From Micromonospora sp. KC213 (GTDB lineage Bacteria > Actinomycetota > Actinomycetes > Mycobacteriales > Micromonosporaceae), in contig NZ_SMKF01000049.1 in NCBI RefSeq assembly GCF_004348325.1, forward strand, positions 1 to 33,957: a DNA stretch of 33,957 nucleotides. The letters are read 5' to 3'. The notes beneath the pieces are model-generated. The model ran no database searches, had not been told where the DNA came from, and worked only from the letters and a program-made list of their open reading frames with translations. The translations under genes and the position numbers were made by a program. Positions 1-8,277 of the stretch are shown here, in pieces. The stretch's first letter is position 1, and every line of letters begins with the position of its first letter.

Positions 1-216
1 GGGCATGGTGATCCTTCGAGGGGGGTGGGGATCATTTCGTGAATAACATTCGGTTACCGGATGGTAAGCGGTCGGCGGTGGGTATCGGAAGGTGTCAATC
101 GTGGCGTCGCCCGGTTGTTACCCAGGAGTATTGAGCGGCTCGGGTTGTTTGGATAGCCTTCGATCCCACTCGGCCGGGATCCCCCGCCCGGCCGCCGACT
201 CCAGATTGGACCGTCG

Positions 217-1551
217 ATGAAGGTCGTCCGTCTGCTCACGTCCGCGATGCTGCTCGCGGCCGTGCTCCCCCCGACCGGGCCGGCCAGCGCCGCGCCCGGC
301 AACGCCGCGACCACCCCCGCCGCCGGGTCGTTCTCCGTGCTCACCTACAACGTCGCGGGCCTGCCGGAGCTGATCTCCAGCGGCGACCCCGCGACCAACA
401 CCCGGCCGATCGGCGAGCGGATCAACGGGTACGACATCGTGCACGTCCAGGAGGACTTCAACTACCACGCCGACCTCTACGCCACCGACCGGCACCCACA
501 CCGCACCCCGACCAGCGGGGGCGTGCCGTTCGGCGACGGCCTGAACACCCTGTCGAACTTCCCGTACAGCGACTTCGCCCGGGTCAAGTGGAACTCCTGC
601 AACGGCACCGACTGCCTCACCCCGAAGGGCTTCACCGCCTCCCGGATCCGGCTGGCCGAGGGCGTCTTCGTGGACTTCTACAACGCCCACCCCAACGCCG
701 GCAGCACCGAGGCCGACCTGGCCGCCCGCCGGTCCAACCTGTCCCAGCTCTCCGCGTACATCTCGGCCCACTCGGCCGGAAACGCGGTGGTCCTGATGGG
801 CGACCTCAACGTCCGCTGGACCCGCACCGGCGACAACATCCGCGAGCTGGTGGCCGCCAACGGCCTCACCGACGTCTGGGTCCAGCAGGAGCGGGGCGGG
901 ACGCCGCCGGCCGCCGGCAGCCCCGCGCTGCTCTGCGACCCGGCGAACGTGACGAACGGCTGCGAGGTCGTCGACAAGATCCTCTACCGGAGCAACCGGC
1001 TGGTCCGGCTCGACCTGCGCCGCTACCACAACGAGCACACCAGGTTCCTGACCCCGACCGGCGGCCCGCTCTCCGACCACTACCCGCACGCCGCCTGGTT
1101 CGACTGGAGCCTCAACCCGACGCTGCGGGCCAGCGACACCTGGGGCGGCCCGCACGGCACCCCGTTCACCGACCTCGGTGCCGCCGGCCCCCGGGTCACC
1201 GGGATCACCCTGCGCGGCGCCAGCCGGCTCGACCAGGTCGCGCTCAGCCTCGCCGACGGGCGCACCCTCACCCACGGCGGCACCGGCGGCACCGCCACCT
1301 CCCTGGCGCTGGCCGACGGTGAGCACGTCACCCAGGTCACCCTCACCCAGGGCAAGAAGGACGGGCACACCCGGATCTTCTCCGCCCGGCTCACCACCGA
1401 CCGGGGCCGGGTGCTCGCCGCCGGCACCCCGACCGCCGAGGCGGTGACCTTCACCGCGCCGCCCGGCGGCCGGCTGGCCGGTTTCTTCGGCCGCAGCGGT
1501 ACCGAGGTCGACCAGCTCGGCGTGATCTGGAGTGTCGGCGGCAACGGATAG
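217..1551 (+). CDS. Secreted endonuclease/exonuclease/phosphatase-family protein with C-terminal jacalin-like lectin domain
   Basis: The 444-aa product starts with a signal peptide: basic MKVVR, a hydrophobic stretch to about residue 19, and an ASA-type cleavage site near residues 24-26. Residues about 39-297 carry the metal-dependent EEP fold seen in sphingomyelinases and DNase I-like enzymes. Visible motifs are TYNVAGLP (Asn45), QEDF (Glu79), NAHPN (His158), GDLN (Asp196/Asn198) and SDHYPH (Asp287/His288). Two Cys pairs (128/133 and 240/249) could form disulfides, as expected outside the cell. Residues about 305-444 resemble a jacalin-type beta-prism: [12 protein letters not shown] at its start, repeated Gly-rich turns and VDQLGVIW at the end. 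By family it should cleave a phosphodiester such as a sphingomyelin- or inositol-like lipid or nucleic acid; the substrate cannot be read from sequence. The Shine-Dalgarno is weak (GGA). It ends 10 nt before uvrC but is functionally unrelated to it. Confidence 0.85.
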   Translation: MKVVRLLTSAMLLAAVLPPTGPASAAPGNAATTPAAGSFSVLTYNVAGLPELISSGDPATNTRPIGERINGYDIVHVQEDFNYHADLYATDRHPHRTPTSGGVPFGDGLNTLSNFPYSDFARVKWNSCNGTDCLTPKGFTASRIRLAEGVFVDFYNAHPNAGSTEADLAARRSNLSQLSAYISAHSAGNAVVLMGDLNVRWTRTGDNIRELVAANGLTDVWVQQERGGTPPAAGSPALLCDPANVTNGCEVVDKILYRSNRLVRLDLRRYHNEHTRFLTPTGGPLSDHYPHAAWFDWSLNPTLRASDTWGGPHGTPFTDLGAAGPRVTGITLRGASRLDQVALSLADGRTLTHGGTGGTATSLALADGEHVTQVTLTQGKKDGHTRIFSARLTTDRGRVLAAGTPTAEAVTFTAPPGGRLAGFFGRSGTEVDQLGVIWSVGGNG

Positions 1552-1561
1552 TCTCAAAGCC

Positions 1562-3505
1562 GTGGCAGATCCCTCGACCTACCGTCCCGCGCCCGGCACC
1601 ATCCCCGAGTCGCCCGGGGTCTACCGGTTCCGCGACGGCACCGGCCGGGTGATCTACGTCGGCAAGGCGAAGAACCTGCGCGCCCGGCTCAACTCGTACT
1701 TCGGCGATCTGCTGGGTCTGCACGAGCGGACCCGGCAGATGGTCACCACCGCCGAGTCGGTCGACTGGATGACCGTCGCCACCGAGGTCGAGGCCCTCCA
1801 GCAGGAGTTCACCTGGATCAAGCAGTACGATCCGCGCTTCAACGTCCGCTACCGCGACGACAAGTCCTACCCCTACCTGGCGGTGACCCTCGACGAGGAG
1901 TACCCGCGGCTGCAGGTGATGCGTGGCGCCAAGCGCAAGGGGGTGCGGTACTTCGGGCCGTACTCGCACGCCTGGGCGATCCGCGAGACGCTCGACCTGC
2001 TGCTGCGGGTCTTCCCCGCGCGAACCTGCTCCGCCGGGGTGTTCAAGCGGGCCGGCCAGGTCGGCCGGCCCTGCCTGCTGGGATACATCGGCAAGTGCTC
2101 CGCACCCTGCGTCGGCACCGTCTCGGCCGAGGAGCACCGGCGGATCGTCGACGACTTCTGCGACTTCATGGCCGGGCGCACCGACAGCATGGTGCGCAAG
2201 CTGGAACGCGAGATGCGGGAGGCCAGCGAGCAGCTGGACTTCGAACGGGCCGCCCGGCTGCGCGACGACGTGGCCGCGCTGCGTCGGGCCATGGAGAAGC
2301 AGACCGTGGTGCTCGGCGACGGCACCGACGCCGACGTGGTCGCCTTCGCCGACGACCCGCTGGAGGCCGCCGTCCAGGTCTTCCACGTCCGCGACGGCCG
2401 GGTACGCGGCCAGCGCGGCTGGGTGGTGGAGAAGACCGAGGAGCTGACCACCGGCGACCTGGTACACCACTTCTGCACCCAGGTCTACGGCGGCGAGCAG
2501 GGCGAGGCCGACGTCCCCCGGGAGCTGCTCGTCCCCGAGCTGCCCGCCGACGCCGACGCCCTCGCCGACTGGCTCACCACCCGGCGGGGCAGCCGGGTCA
2601 CCCTGCGGGTGCCCCAGCGCGGCGACAAGAAGGCGCTGCTGGAGACCGTCGAGCGCAACGCCAAGGACGCCCTCGCCCGGCACAAGCTCAAGCGGGCCGG
2701 CGACCTGACCACCCGTGGCAAGGCGCTCGACGAGATCGCCGAGGCTCTCGGCATGCGTACCTCGCCGCTGCGCATCGAGTGTTACGACGTCTCCCAGATC
2801 CAGGGCACCGACGTGGTGGCCAGCATGGTCGTCTTCGAGGACGGCCTGCCCCGCAAGAGCGAGTACCGCCGGTTCATCGTCCGGGGCGCCACCGACGACC
2901 TCTCCGCCATGTCCGAGGTGTTGCGCCGCCGCTTCGCCCGCTACCTCGACACCCGTGCCGAGACCGGGGAGATCGGCGAGGAGACCGCGTCGGACCCGGA
3001 CCGCCCCGGCATCGACCCGACCACCGGCCGGCCGCGCAAGTTCGCGTACCCGCCGCAGTTGGTGGTGGTCGACGGCGGCGCACCCCAGGTCGCCGCCGCG
3101 GCCCAGGCCCTGGCCGACCTGGGCATCGACGACGTGGCGCTCTGCGGGCTGGCCAAGCGGCTGGAGGAGGTGTGGCTGCCCGACGACGAGTACCCGGTCA
3201 TCCTGCCGCGTACCTCCGAGGGGCTCTACCTGCTGCAACGGGTTCGTGACGAGGCGCACCGCTTCGCCATCACGTTCCACCGGCAGCGGCGTTCGAAGCG
3301 GATGACCGAATCGGCGCTCGACGACGTGCCCGGCCTCGGTGAGGTACGCCGTAAGGCGCTGTTGCGGCACTTTGGTTCCCTCAAACGGCTCGCCGCCGCC
3401 ACCGTCGAGGAGATCACCGAGGTTCCGGGGGTGGGGAAGCGGACCGCCGAGGCGGTTCTCGCCGCCCTGAACGGCGCCCCCGCCAAGGCCGCCGCCCCCG
3501 ACTGA
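1562..3505 (+). CDS. uvrC: UvrABC excinuclease subunit C
   Basis: This 647-aa protein makes the two incisions around DNA lesions in nucleotide excision repair, acting with UvrB bound at the damage. The N-terminal GIY-YIG nuclease domain shows PGVYRF (about 18-23) and [14 protein letters not shown] (about 30-43). Four cysteines (156, 171, 179, 183) sit where UvrC proteins carry an iron-sulfur cluster. A UVR (UvrB-binding) helical hairpin follows at about 200-245, then the RNase H-like second nuclease ([10 protein letters not shown] region; [10 protein letters not shown]) and C-terminal helix-hairpin-helix repeats ([27 protein letters not shown]). I chose GTG at 1562, which gives the usual actinobacterial N-terminus [11 protein letters not shown]. 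An in-frame GTG at 1532 would overlap the preceding gene and add ten residues that look non-conserved. Neither start has a strong Shine-Dalgarno. The length is normal for the family. Confidence 0.97.
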   Translation: MADPSTYRPAPGTIPESPGVYRFRDGTGRVIYVGKAKNLRARLNSYFGDLLGLHERTRQMVTTAESVDWMTVATEVEALQQEFTWIKQYDPRFNVRYRDDKSYPYLAVTLDEEYPRLQVMRGAKRKGVRYFGPYSHAWAIRETLDLLLRVFPARTCSAGVFKRAGQVGRPCLLGYIGKCSAPCVGTVSAEEHRRIVDDFCDFMAGRTDSMVRKLEREMREASEQLDFERAARLRDDVAALRRAMEKQTVVLGDGTDADVVAFADDPLEAAVQVFHVRDGRVRGQRGWVVEKTEELTTGDLVHHFCTQVYGGEQGEADVPRELLVPELPADADALADWLTTRRGSRVTLRVPQRGDKKALLETVERNAKDALARHKLKRAGDLTTRGKALDEIAEALGMRTSPLRIECYDVSQIQGTDVVASMVVFEDGLPRKSEYRRFIVRGATDDLSAMSEVLRRRFARYLDTRAETGEIGEETASDPDRPGIDPTTGRPRKFAYPPQLVVVDGGAPQVAAAAQALADLGIDDVALCGLAKRLEEVWLPDDEYPVILPRTSEGLYLLQRVRDEAHRFAITFHRQRRSKRMTESALDDVPGLGEVRRKALLRHFGSLKRLAAATVEEITEVPGVGKRTAEAVLAALNGAPAKAAAPD

Positions 3506-3533
3506 CCCGGCACGACTGAGCCCAGCCGATCCC

Positions 3534-3584
3534 CGTCTGCCCGTCGCCGTCTGCCCGTCGCCGCTGCCCGTCGCCCGTCGCCTC
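3534..3584. repeat. Short GC-rich tandem repeat between uvrC and recQ
   Basis: Two perfect 14-bp copies of CGTCTGCCCGTCGC lie at 3534-3547 and 3548-3561. A 13-bp variant follows at 3562-3574 and then a partial unit. It lies in the 219-bp gap between the convergent ends of uvrC and recQ. A second small direct repeat, GTGGATCACCG, occurs at 3672-3682 and 3684-3694. No function is apparent; slippage is the simplest explanation. Confidence 0.7.
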
Positions 3585-3602
3585 CCCGCCCCCGGGCACG
3601 TG

Positions 3603-3626
3603 CCTGCTCGCTTCGTTCGCGGCAGG
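3603..3626. terminator. Possible bidirectional terminator between uvrC and recQ
   Basis: CCTGC at 3603-3607 pairs with GCAGG at 3622-3626 around a TCGCTTCGTTCGCG interior that can partly pair with itself. It is located between the convergent stop codons of uvrC and recQ. The stem is short and lacks a T tract, so the call rests mainly on location. Confidence 0.35.
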
Positions 3627-3724
3627 TGGGGGTGTCTGGGGCGCTGGTCGGCCCGACATGGCGCAGGCTGAGTGGATCACCGCGTGGATCACCGGTGGGT
3701 GAGTGGGGTGGATCGGTTGGCCGG

Positions 3725-5569
3725 TCAGGTGGGATCGGCGAGGACGGCGAGGATCTGCTCGCCGTACTTGGCGAGCTTGTTCTCGCCGACCCCGCTGACC
3801 CGGGACAGCTCGGCCAACGAGCCCGGCGCGTCGGTGGCGATCTGCCGCAGCGTCGCGTCGTGGAAGATCACGTACGCCGGGACACCCTGCTGCTTCGCGG
3901 TCGCCGCCCGCCAGGCGCGCAGCCGCTCGAACACGCCGGTGGCCTGTGGGGTCAGGTCGGCGACCACGGTGGCGGCGCCGCGCGGCTTCGCCGACCGGGA
4001 CGACACCGACCGCTCCGGCTCGCGGCGCAGGGTGACGGTGCGGCGGCGGCCCAGCACCTCGGCGCTGGCGTCGGTGAGCGCGAGCGTGCCGTAGTCACCC
4101 TCGACCGCCAGCAACCCCTCGGCCAGCAGTTGCCGGACCACCGCGCGCCACTCCGGCTCGCGCAGGTCGCCGCCGATGCCGAAGGTGCTCAACGAGTCGT
4201 GACCGTACTGGCTGATCTTGTCGGTCTGCTTGCCGAGCAGGATGTCCACGCAGTGGCCGGCACCGAACCGCTGGTTGCGCTCCCGGTCGAGGCGGTAGAC
4301 GGTGGAGAGCAGCTTCTGCGCGGGGACAGTGCCGTCCCAGGTCTCCGGGGGCTCCAGGCAGGTGTCGCAGTTACCGCAGGTGGCGGTGCCGGTCTCGCCG
4401 AAGTATTCCAGCAGTTGCGCCCGACGGCAGCGGATCGTCTCGCAGAGCGCCAGCATCGCGTCCAGGTGGGTGGCGAGGTTGCGCCGGTGGGCCAGGTCCC
4501 CCTCGGACGTCTCGATCATCTTGCGTTGCTGCACCACGTCCTGGAGCCCGTACGCCAGCCAGGCGGTCGACGGCAGCCCGTCCCGGCCGGCGCGGCCGGT
4601 CTCCTGGTAGTAGCCCTCCACCGACTTGGGCAGGTCGAGGTGGGCGACGAACCGGACGTCCGGCTTGTCGATGCCCATCCCGAACGCGATGGTGGCGACC
4701 ATGACCAGGCCGTCTTCGCGCAGGAAACGCTGCTGGTTCGCGGCGCGGGTGGCCGCGTCCAGCCCGGCGTGGTACGGCAGCGCGGCGATGCCGTTGGCGA
4801 CCAGGAACTCGGCGGTCTTGTCCACCGAGGCCCGGGACAGGCAGTAGACGATGCCGGCGTCGCCCGGGTGCTCGTCGCGCAGCAGGGCGAGCAGTTGCCG
4901 GCGTGGCTCCCGCTTGGGCACGATCCGGTACTGGATGTTGGGCCGGTCGAAGCTGGCCACGAAGTGCCGTGCCCCGGTGAGCTGGAGCCGAGTGGCGATC
5001 TCGGCCCGGGTGGCGCTGGTCGCGGTGGCGGTCAGCGCGATCCGGGGCACCGCCGGCCAGCGCTCGTGCAGCATCGACAGGGCCAGGTAGTCGGGCCGGA
5101 AGTCGTGCCCCCACTGCGACACGCAGTGCGCCTCGTCGATCGCGAACAGGCTGATCCGACCCCGGTCCAGCAGTTGCGGCACGGCCCGGGTGCCCAGCGC
5201 CTCCGGGGCCAGGTAGAGCAGGTCCAACTCGCCGGCGACGAAGGCCCGCTCGACCTGGCGGCGGGCGTCGAGATCCTGGGTGGAGTTGAGGAAACCGGCC
5301 CGGACGCCGACCGCGGTCAGCGCATCGACCTGGTCCTGCATCAGCGCGATCAGCGGCGAGACCACCACCGCCACGCCGTCACGGACCAGGGCCGGGATCT
5401 GGTAGCACAGCGACTTGCCGCCACCGGTGGGCATCAGCACCAGCGCGTCACCGCCGGCCACCACGTGCTCGACCACCTCCTGCTGGCAGCCGCGGAAGGC
5501 GTCGTAGCCGAAGACCCGGCGGAGCACCCCGAGGGCGTCGGCGGTGTCCAGATCGGTGGGGGAGGACAT
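3725..5569 (-). CDS. recQ: ATP-dependent DNA helicase RecQ
   Basis: This 614-aa superfamily 2 helicase unwinds recombination and replication intermediates 3' to 5'. The motor is complete: Walker A PTGGGKS (residues 47-53), SPLIALMQDQ (71-80), DEAH box (145-148), the aromatic-rich loop CVSQWGHDFRP, ALTATAT, and motif VI QETGRAGRDG. The RecQ zinc-binding region follows, with cysteines in CETIRC and CGNCDTC, then the winged-helix RQC domain (QKLLSTVYRL onward). A C-terminal HRDC domain (about 540-614) contains an HhH-like RVSGVGENKLAKYG motif. The order helicase-RQC-HRDC and the length match canonical bacterial RecQ. The ATG at 5569 is used; the reading frame stays open upstream to a stop at 5789-5791, discussed with the neighbouring relic. 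It is transcribed alone and converges on uvrC. Confidence 0.95.
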   Translation of the reverse strand: MSSPTDLDTADALGVLRRVFGYDAFRGCQQEVVEHVVAGGDALVLMPTGGGKSLCYQIPALVRDGVAVVVSPLIALMQDQVDALTAVGVRAGFLNSTQDLDARRQVERAFVAGELDLLYLAPEALGTRAVPQLLDRGRISLFAIDEAHCVSQWGHDFRPDYLALSMLHERWPAVPRIALTATATSATRAEIATRLQLTGARHFVASFDRPNIQYRIVPKREPRRQLLALLRDEHPGDAGIVYCLSRASVDKTAEFLVANGIAALPYHAGLDAATRAANQQRFLREDGLVMVATIAFGMGIDKPDVRFVAHLDLPKSVEGYYQETGRAGRDGLPSTAWLAYGLQDVVQQRKMIETSEGDLAHRRNLATHLDAMLALCETIRCRRAQLLEYFGETGTATCGNCDTCLEPPETWDGTVPAQKLLSTVYRLDRERNQRFGAGHCVDILLGKQTDKISQYGHDSLSTFGIGGDLREPEWRAVVRQLLAEGLLAVEGDYGTLALTDASAEVLGRRRTVTLRREPERSVSSRSAKPRGAATVVADLTPQATGVFERLRAWRAATAKQQGVPAYVIFHDATLRQIATDAPGSLAELSRVSGVGENKLAKYGEQILAVLADPT

Positions 5570-5604
5570 CGTGGGATTGTACGAGCGGTGGCCGACACCG
5601 CGCG

Positions 5605-5892
5605 TTATCGACCGCGAGCGCGGCGAACTGTCAGCGGCCCGCCTCGCCGTCCCCGTCGCCCCAGCAGAGTCCGCCGATGCCGGTTCGCGGGCCTCCCGCA
5701 GGTCGCTCGCCAGGTAGGACAGGTGCAGCGTCCAGCGGCGCGGCTGCTCGTACGCGTGCGGGGCGGCCCGTTGCGGCCGGACCGCCGCTCACGCTCGGTC
5801 GCGTAGCGGGCGACCAGCGAGTTCACGTACGGGGAGAGGGGGTCCGGCTTCGTCAGCGCGTGGGTGATGGCAGCCCGGACTTGCTCGGACAC
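5605..5892 (-). pseudogene. Probable frameshifted relic of an unknown protein upstream of recQ
   Basis: A GTG at 5892 opens a 95-codon frame whose first ~42 residues look protein-like (MSEQVRAAITHALTK, then SPYVNSLVARYA). After about 5765 it becomes Arg/Gly/Pro-rich noise. In the frame one step over, the same strand reads PHAYEQPRRWTLHLSYLAS, then DLREAREPA, which looks like the true continuation. A single indel near 5755-5790 would explain this. The second frame has no stop before the recQ start codon, so any original stop is lost or the two were once joined. I do not recognise the family. A real short protein ending in the Arg-rich tail is the alternative. Confidence 0.4.
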
Positions 5893-5932
5893 GTCAGCCC
5901 CGTCGAGCAGGCCGGACGCGGCCGACCAGTCG

Positions 5933-6088
5933 GTGATCTTCGTCGAGAACCAGGCCGGCGGGATCTATCTGGAGAAGCCCAACGAGGTGCGGGACTGTAC
6001 GCTGAAGTTCGACTACCTACGTGCGGAGGCGTGCGACACCAAGGTGTCGGCCACCATGATCGCCGGCTTGGTCAAGGAAATCCCGTGA
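5933..6088 (+). pseudogene. C-terminal remnant of an HTH/DUF5753-type regulator
   Basis: Codons from 5933 to the TGA at 6086-6088 encode about 51 residues matching the tail of DUF5753 regulators: VIFVENQAGGIYLEKP, a Phe-Asp-x-Leu-Arg helix, and SATMIAGLVKEIP. Intact family members are about 270-290 aa, with an N-terminal Xre-type helix-turn-helix that is absent here. Sequence upstream of 5933 matches nothing of the family, so a deletion or rearrangement end lies at about 5893-5932. Its stop overlaps the start of the DUF397 gene (GTGA), the usual coupling for this regulator/partner pair. An upstream in-frame ATG at 5864 could still allow a chimeric 74-aa peptide. Confidence 0.7.
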
Positions 6089-6300
6089 TCCACGTTCAGC
6101 GAGCTACCGATGTCGCGAACGCCCGGTGGCGGAAGAGCGCCCGCAGCGGCGACACCGGAGGCTCCTGCGTCGAGGTGGCCGAGCCTTCCGACGCGCTGGC
6201 GGTGCGGGACTCCAAGGATCCGGACGGGCCGGCGCTCCTCTTCGGCCGGAAAGCCTGGTCGTCGTTCGTCGCCAACCTCCGGCACGGCCTGCCCGGCTGA
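6085..6300 (+). CDS. DUF397 domain-containing protein
   Basis: The 71-aa protein is a complete DUF397 unit: an RWRKSARSG-type opening, GGSCVEVAE, LAVRDSKDPDGPAL, and a C-terminal aromatic FGRKAWSSFVANLRHG. DUF397 proteins are small partners encoded directly after Xre/DUF5753 regulators in actinomycetes; in Streptomyces such pairs affect development and have been likened to toxin-antitoxin pairs. Here the upstream regulator survives only as a C-terminal stub, so this gene is probably an orphan. GTG at 6085 overlaps the stub stop by GTGA, which would have given translational coupling. The stop codon lies inside the first copy of the 43-bp repeat that brackets the next cassette. Confidence 0.85.
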   Translation: MIHVQRATDVANARWRKSARSGDTGGSCVEVAEPSDALAVRDSKDPDGPALLFGRKAWSSFVANLRHGLPG

Positions 6301-6327
6301 CGCCTCGGCGAGTTTGCTGCCGTCCTG
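6285..6327 (+). repeat. Left copy of a direct repeat bracketing the two-component/ABC cassette
   Basis: By my alignment these 43 bp match 10313-10355 at 35 positions without gaps. The central 19 bp, GGCTGACGCCTCGGCGAGT (6295-6313), are identical in both. Both copies have the same orientation. This copy overlaps the 3' end of the DUF397 gene, including its TGA. Confidence 0.7.
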
Positions 6328-6408
6328 ATGCCGGCTCCTTCTGCTACGCCGCCTGGCCGGTCACCTGGTCCGCATCGACCAGGCACGTCCCGGCTGACCG
6401 CGGTTCAT

Positions 6409-7494
6409 TCATCCGGGAAACCCGATTTCGATGTCGAGACCGCCGGTGGCCCGGGTCCGGGTGTGGACGGTCGCGCCGTGCGCGTCGGCGATCGCGCGGA
6501 CGATGGCCAGACCGAGTCCGTGCCCGTGTCCGTCGGGGTGTCTGGTCCGGTGGTTGCCGACCTGTCGGAACGGCTGGAAAAGCGTGTCGACCTCGTCGGG
6601 TGACACCATCGGTCCGGAGTTGCTGACCCGGATGGCGCCGCCGGTCGCGGTGGTCGTCGTGCTGATCTCGACCCAGCCGCCCGGCGCGTTGTGTCGCACG
6701 GCGTTGTCGATCAGGTTGACAACCAGGCGCTCGATCAGGTCGGGGTCGCCGGTCGCCGGTGCCCGATTGAGGGCGGTGTGTATCCGGATGCTTCGCCGGC
6801 CGGCGTCCTGATGGCGGGCGGCGACTACCTCGGCGGCGGTGTCGGCGACGTCGAGTGGGGTGTGCAGTTGGAGACCCTGTTCGCCGTGCGCGAGGGCGAG
6901 CAGCGCCTCGATGAGGCGTTCCTGTTGATCGTTGAGTGTGAGGACCTCGTGGCAGGCCGACCGCAGCGTCTCGGCGGTGGCGTCCGGGTCGGCGAGCGCC
7001 ACCTGCAGCACGGTCCGCTCGGCGGTGAGTGGGGTACGCAGTTCGTGCGACGCGTTGGCGACGAAGTGCCGCTGCGACTCGAAAGCGGTCTGCAACCGCT
7101 GAAACAGGTCGTCGAGCGTCTCGGCCAGGTCGGTGAATTCGTCGTGCAGACCGGTCCGGCCGAGCCGGCGGTGCAGGTCGCTGGCGGAGATCTCCCGGGC
7201 GGTGGCGGTGATGGTGCGCAGAGGGTGCAGGAACCGGCCGGCGACGAACCAGCCGAGCAGCAGGGAGACCACCACCATGCCGGCTATGGCCCACGCCGAG
7301 GTGGTGATTTGCCGGTCCAGGTGACCGCCGTCGCCGGGGACGCCGGCGGGATCCGCGACCGGACCTGCCGGGATGGCCTGCCTGCTGCCCAGCAGCGGGA
7401 TCGCGAGCAGCACCACGCCGGAGATCAGGAAGGGCACGGCGTAGAGCAGCGTGAGCTGGACGTGCAGGCTCCGCCGGGGAAGCCGGACACGCAT
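6409..7494 (-). CDS. Sensor histidine kinase (HAMP, HisKA, HATPase)
   Basis: This 361-aa membrane kinase has a transmembrane helix at about 13-36, a short extracytoplasmic loop of about 30 residues (37-66), and a second helix at about 67-88. A HAMP linker follows (about 89-140), then the H box FVANASHELRTPL with phospho-accepting His150. The catalytic domain shows the N box VVNLIDNAVRHN (Asn264) and a G box GHGHGLGLAIV (about 323-331). The small sensing loop suggests detection of something within or near the membrane, as in kinases controlling exporters. ATG at 7494 overlaps the stop of the upstream regulator gene (ATGA), so the two are translationally coupled. Longer frames upstream run antisense to nothing family-like and were not used. 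The ligand is unknown. Confidence 0.93.
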   Translation of the reverse strand: MRVRLPRRSLHVQLTLLYAVPFLISGVVLLAIPLLGSRQAIPAGPVADPAGVPGDGGHLDRQITTSAWAIAGMVVVSLLLGWFVAGRFLHPLRTITATAREISASDLHRRLGRTGLHDEFTDLAETLDDLFQRLQTAFESQRHFVANASHELRTPLTAERTVLQVALADPDATAETLRSACHEVLTLNDQQERLIEALLALAHGEQGLQLHTPLDVADTAAEVVAARHQDAGRRSIRIHTALNRAPATGDPDLIERLVVNLIDNAVRHNAPGGWVEISTTTTATGGAIRVSNSGPMVSPDEVDTLFQPFRQVGNHRTRHPDGHGHGLGLAIVRAIADAHGATVHTRTRATGGLDIEIGFPG

Positions 7495-8156
7495 CACGGT
7501 TCGCCGATCCGGTAGCCGCCCTCGCGAACGGTGTGGATGATCGCAGGGTCGCCCAGCTTGGTCCGCAGCCGGCGGATAGTGGTCTTCACCGCCGTGGTGA
7601 ACGGGTCCGCCGCCTCGTCCCAGACCCGTTCGAGCAGATCCTCCGCAGATACGAGCCGGCCGTGCGCGGCGAGCAGGCATTCCAGGACGGCGAACTCCTT
7701 CGGGCTCAGCTCCAGCCGGCGTCCTTCGCGGGTCGCCACCCGCCGGCCGGGGTCGAGCGTGAGCTCCCCGTACTCCAGAATCGGTGGCACCGCCGTGCCC
7801 GGGCGCCGACCGAGCGCCCGCACCCGCGCCACCAGCTCGGCGAAGTCGAAGGGCTTGGCGAGGTAGTCGTCGGCGCCGAGGCTCAGGCCGTCGACCCGTT
7901 GTTTCACCGACGAGGCCGCGGTCAGCATCAGCACTCGGGTCGCCGAGTGCTCGTCCACGATCCGCCGGCACACCTCGTCGCCCGGCACGCCCGGCAGGTC
8001 GCGGTCGAGCACCACCACGTCGTAGCGGGTCACGGCCAGGTTATCGAGGGCCGCGTCGCCGTCGAGAACCACGTCGACCGCCATGCCCTCACGGCGCAAC
8101 CCGACACCCACCGTACGGGCCAGCACCTCGAAATCCTCGACCACCAGCACGCGCAT
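7494..8156 (-). CDS. OmpR/PhoB-family response regulator
   Basis: The 220-aa protein has a receiver domain (1-115) with acidic residues at 7-8, phospho-acceptor Asp51 in VVVLDRDLPG, Thr79 and Lys101 in KPFDF. A winged-helix DNA-binding domain (about 128-218) shows LSPKEFAVLECL, TAVKTTIRRLRTKLG and the C-terminal hairpin VREGGYRIG. The start chosen is ATG at 8156, giving MRVLVVED directly at the receiver fold with GGGG just upstream; an ATG at 8168 would add MVGI. It is first in the operon with the kinase and diverges from an ABC-2 exporter. The inverted repeat in the shared promoter region is the likely binding site, implying control of both units. Confidence 0.93.
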   Translation of the reverse strand: MRVLVVEDFEVLARTVGVGLRREGMAVDVVLDGDAALDNLAVTRYDVVVLDRDLPGVPGDEVCRRIVDEHSATRVLMLTAASSVKQRVDGLSLGADDYLAKPFDFAELVARVRALGRRPGTAVPPILEYGELTLDPGRRVATREGRRLELSPKEFAVLECLLAAHGRLVSAEDLLERVWDEAADPFTTAVKTTIRRLRTKLGDPAIIHTVREGGYRIGEP

Positions 8157-8179
8157 GATCCCCACCATGCCACGGCCCG

Positions 8180-8220
8180 GGTGTCAGAACGGTGTCACCC
8201 GGCGGCACCGTCCTGACACC
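8180..8220. promoter_or_regulatory. Operator-like inverted repeat in the regulator/ABC divergent region
   Basis: The 15-bp arms GGTGTCAGAACGGTG (8180-8194) and CACCGTCCTGACACC (8206-8220) are complementary at 14 of 15 positions across an 11-bp spacer. The left part also holds tandem GTGTCA half-sites 11 bp apart (8181 and 8192), the geometry used by PhoB-type dimers. It sits 24 bp upstream of the response-regulator ATG and 57 bp upstream of the ABC ATPase ATG. Binding by the adjacent regulator is inference. A hairpin role in RNA is the alternative. Confidence 0.6.
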
Positions 8221-8277
8221 GGCGTCCGCGTAGAACCGAAACCTGCAAACCGCGTCAGCAGGACGGAAAGGCTACGG

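Noticed and set aside
1..216. Possible gene or promoter at the left edge
   Set aside because: I see a short TTACC/GGTAA inverted repeat (54-67) but no reading frame or promoter pair that I can defend.
118..1557. Long open frame on the minus strand opposite the secreted EEP gene (479 codons)
   Set aside because: Its product is Gly/Val/Ala/Arg-rich without motifs, a mirror of G/C codon bias in the real plus-strand gene.
1532..1561. Upstream GTG as uvrC start
   Set aside because: It would overlap the preceding gene and add residues not typical of UvrC; GTG 1562 gives the standard N-terminus.
1451..3370. 639-codon minus-strand frame opposite uvrC
   Set aside because: It is a shadow of uvrC, which has complete domain motifs; the antisense product is low-complexity.
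3534..3584. Tandem 14-bp units as a CRISPR array
   Set aside because: The units are contiguous with no spacers and number only two to three.
3626..5806. 726-codon plus-strand frame opposite recQ
   Set aside because: RecQ on the minus strand is unmistakable; the plus-strand translation is compositionally biased and matches no domain.
7495..7971. N-terminal extension of the histidine kinase to a 520-residue frame
   Set aside because: The extra part is antisense-frame material over the response-regulator gene; ATG 7494 gives a proper membrane N-terminus with ATGA coupling.
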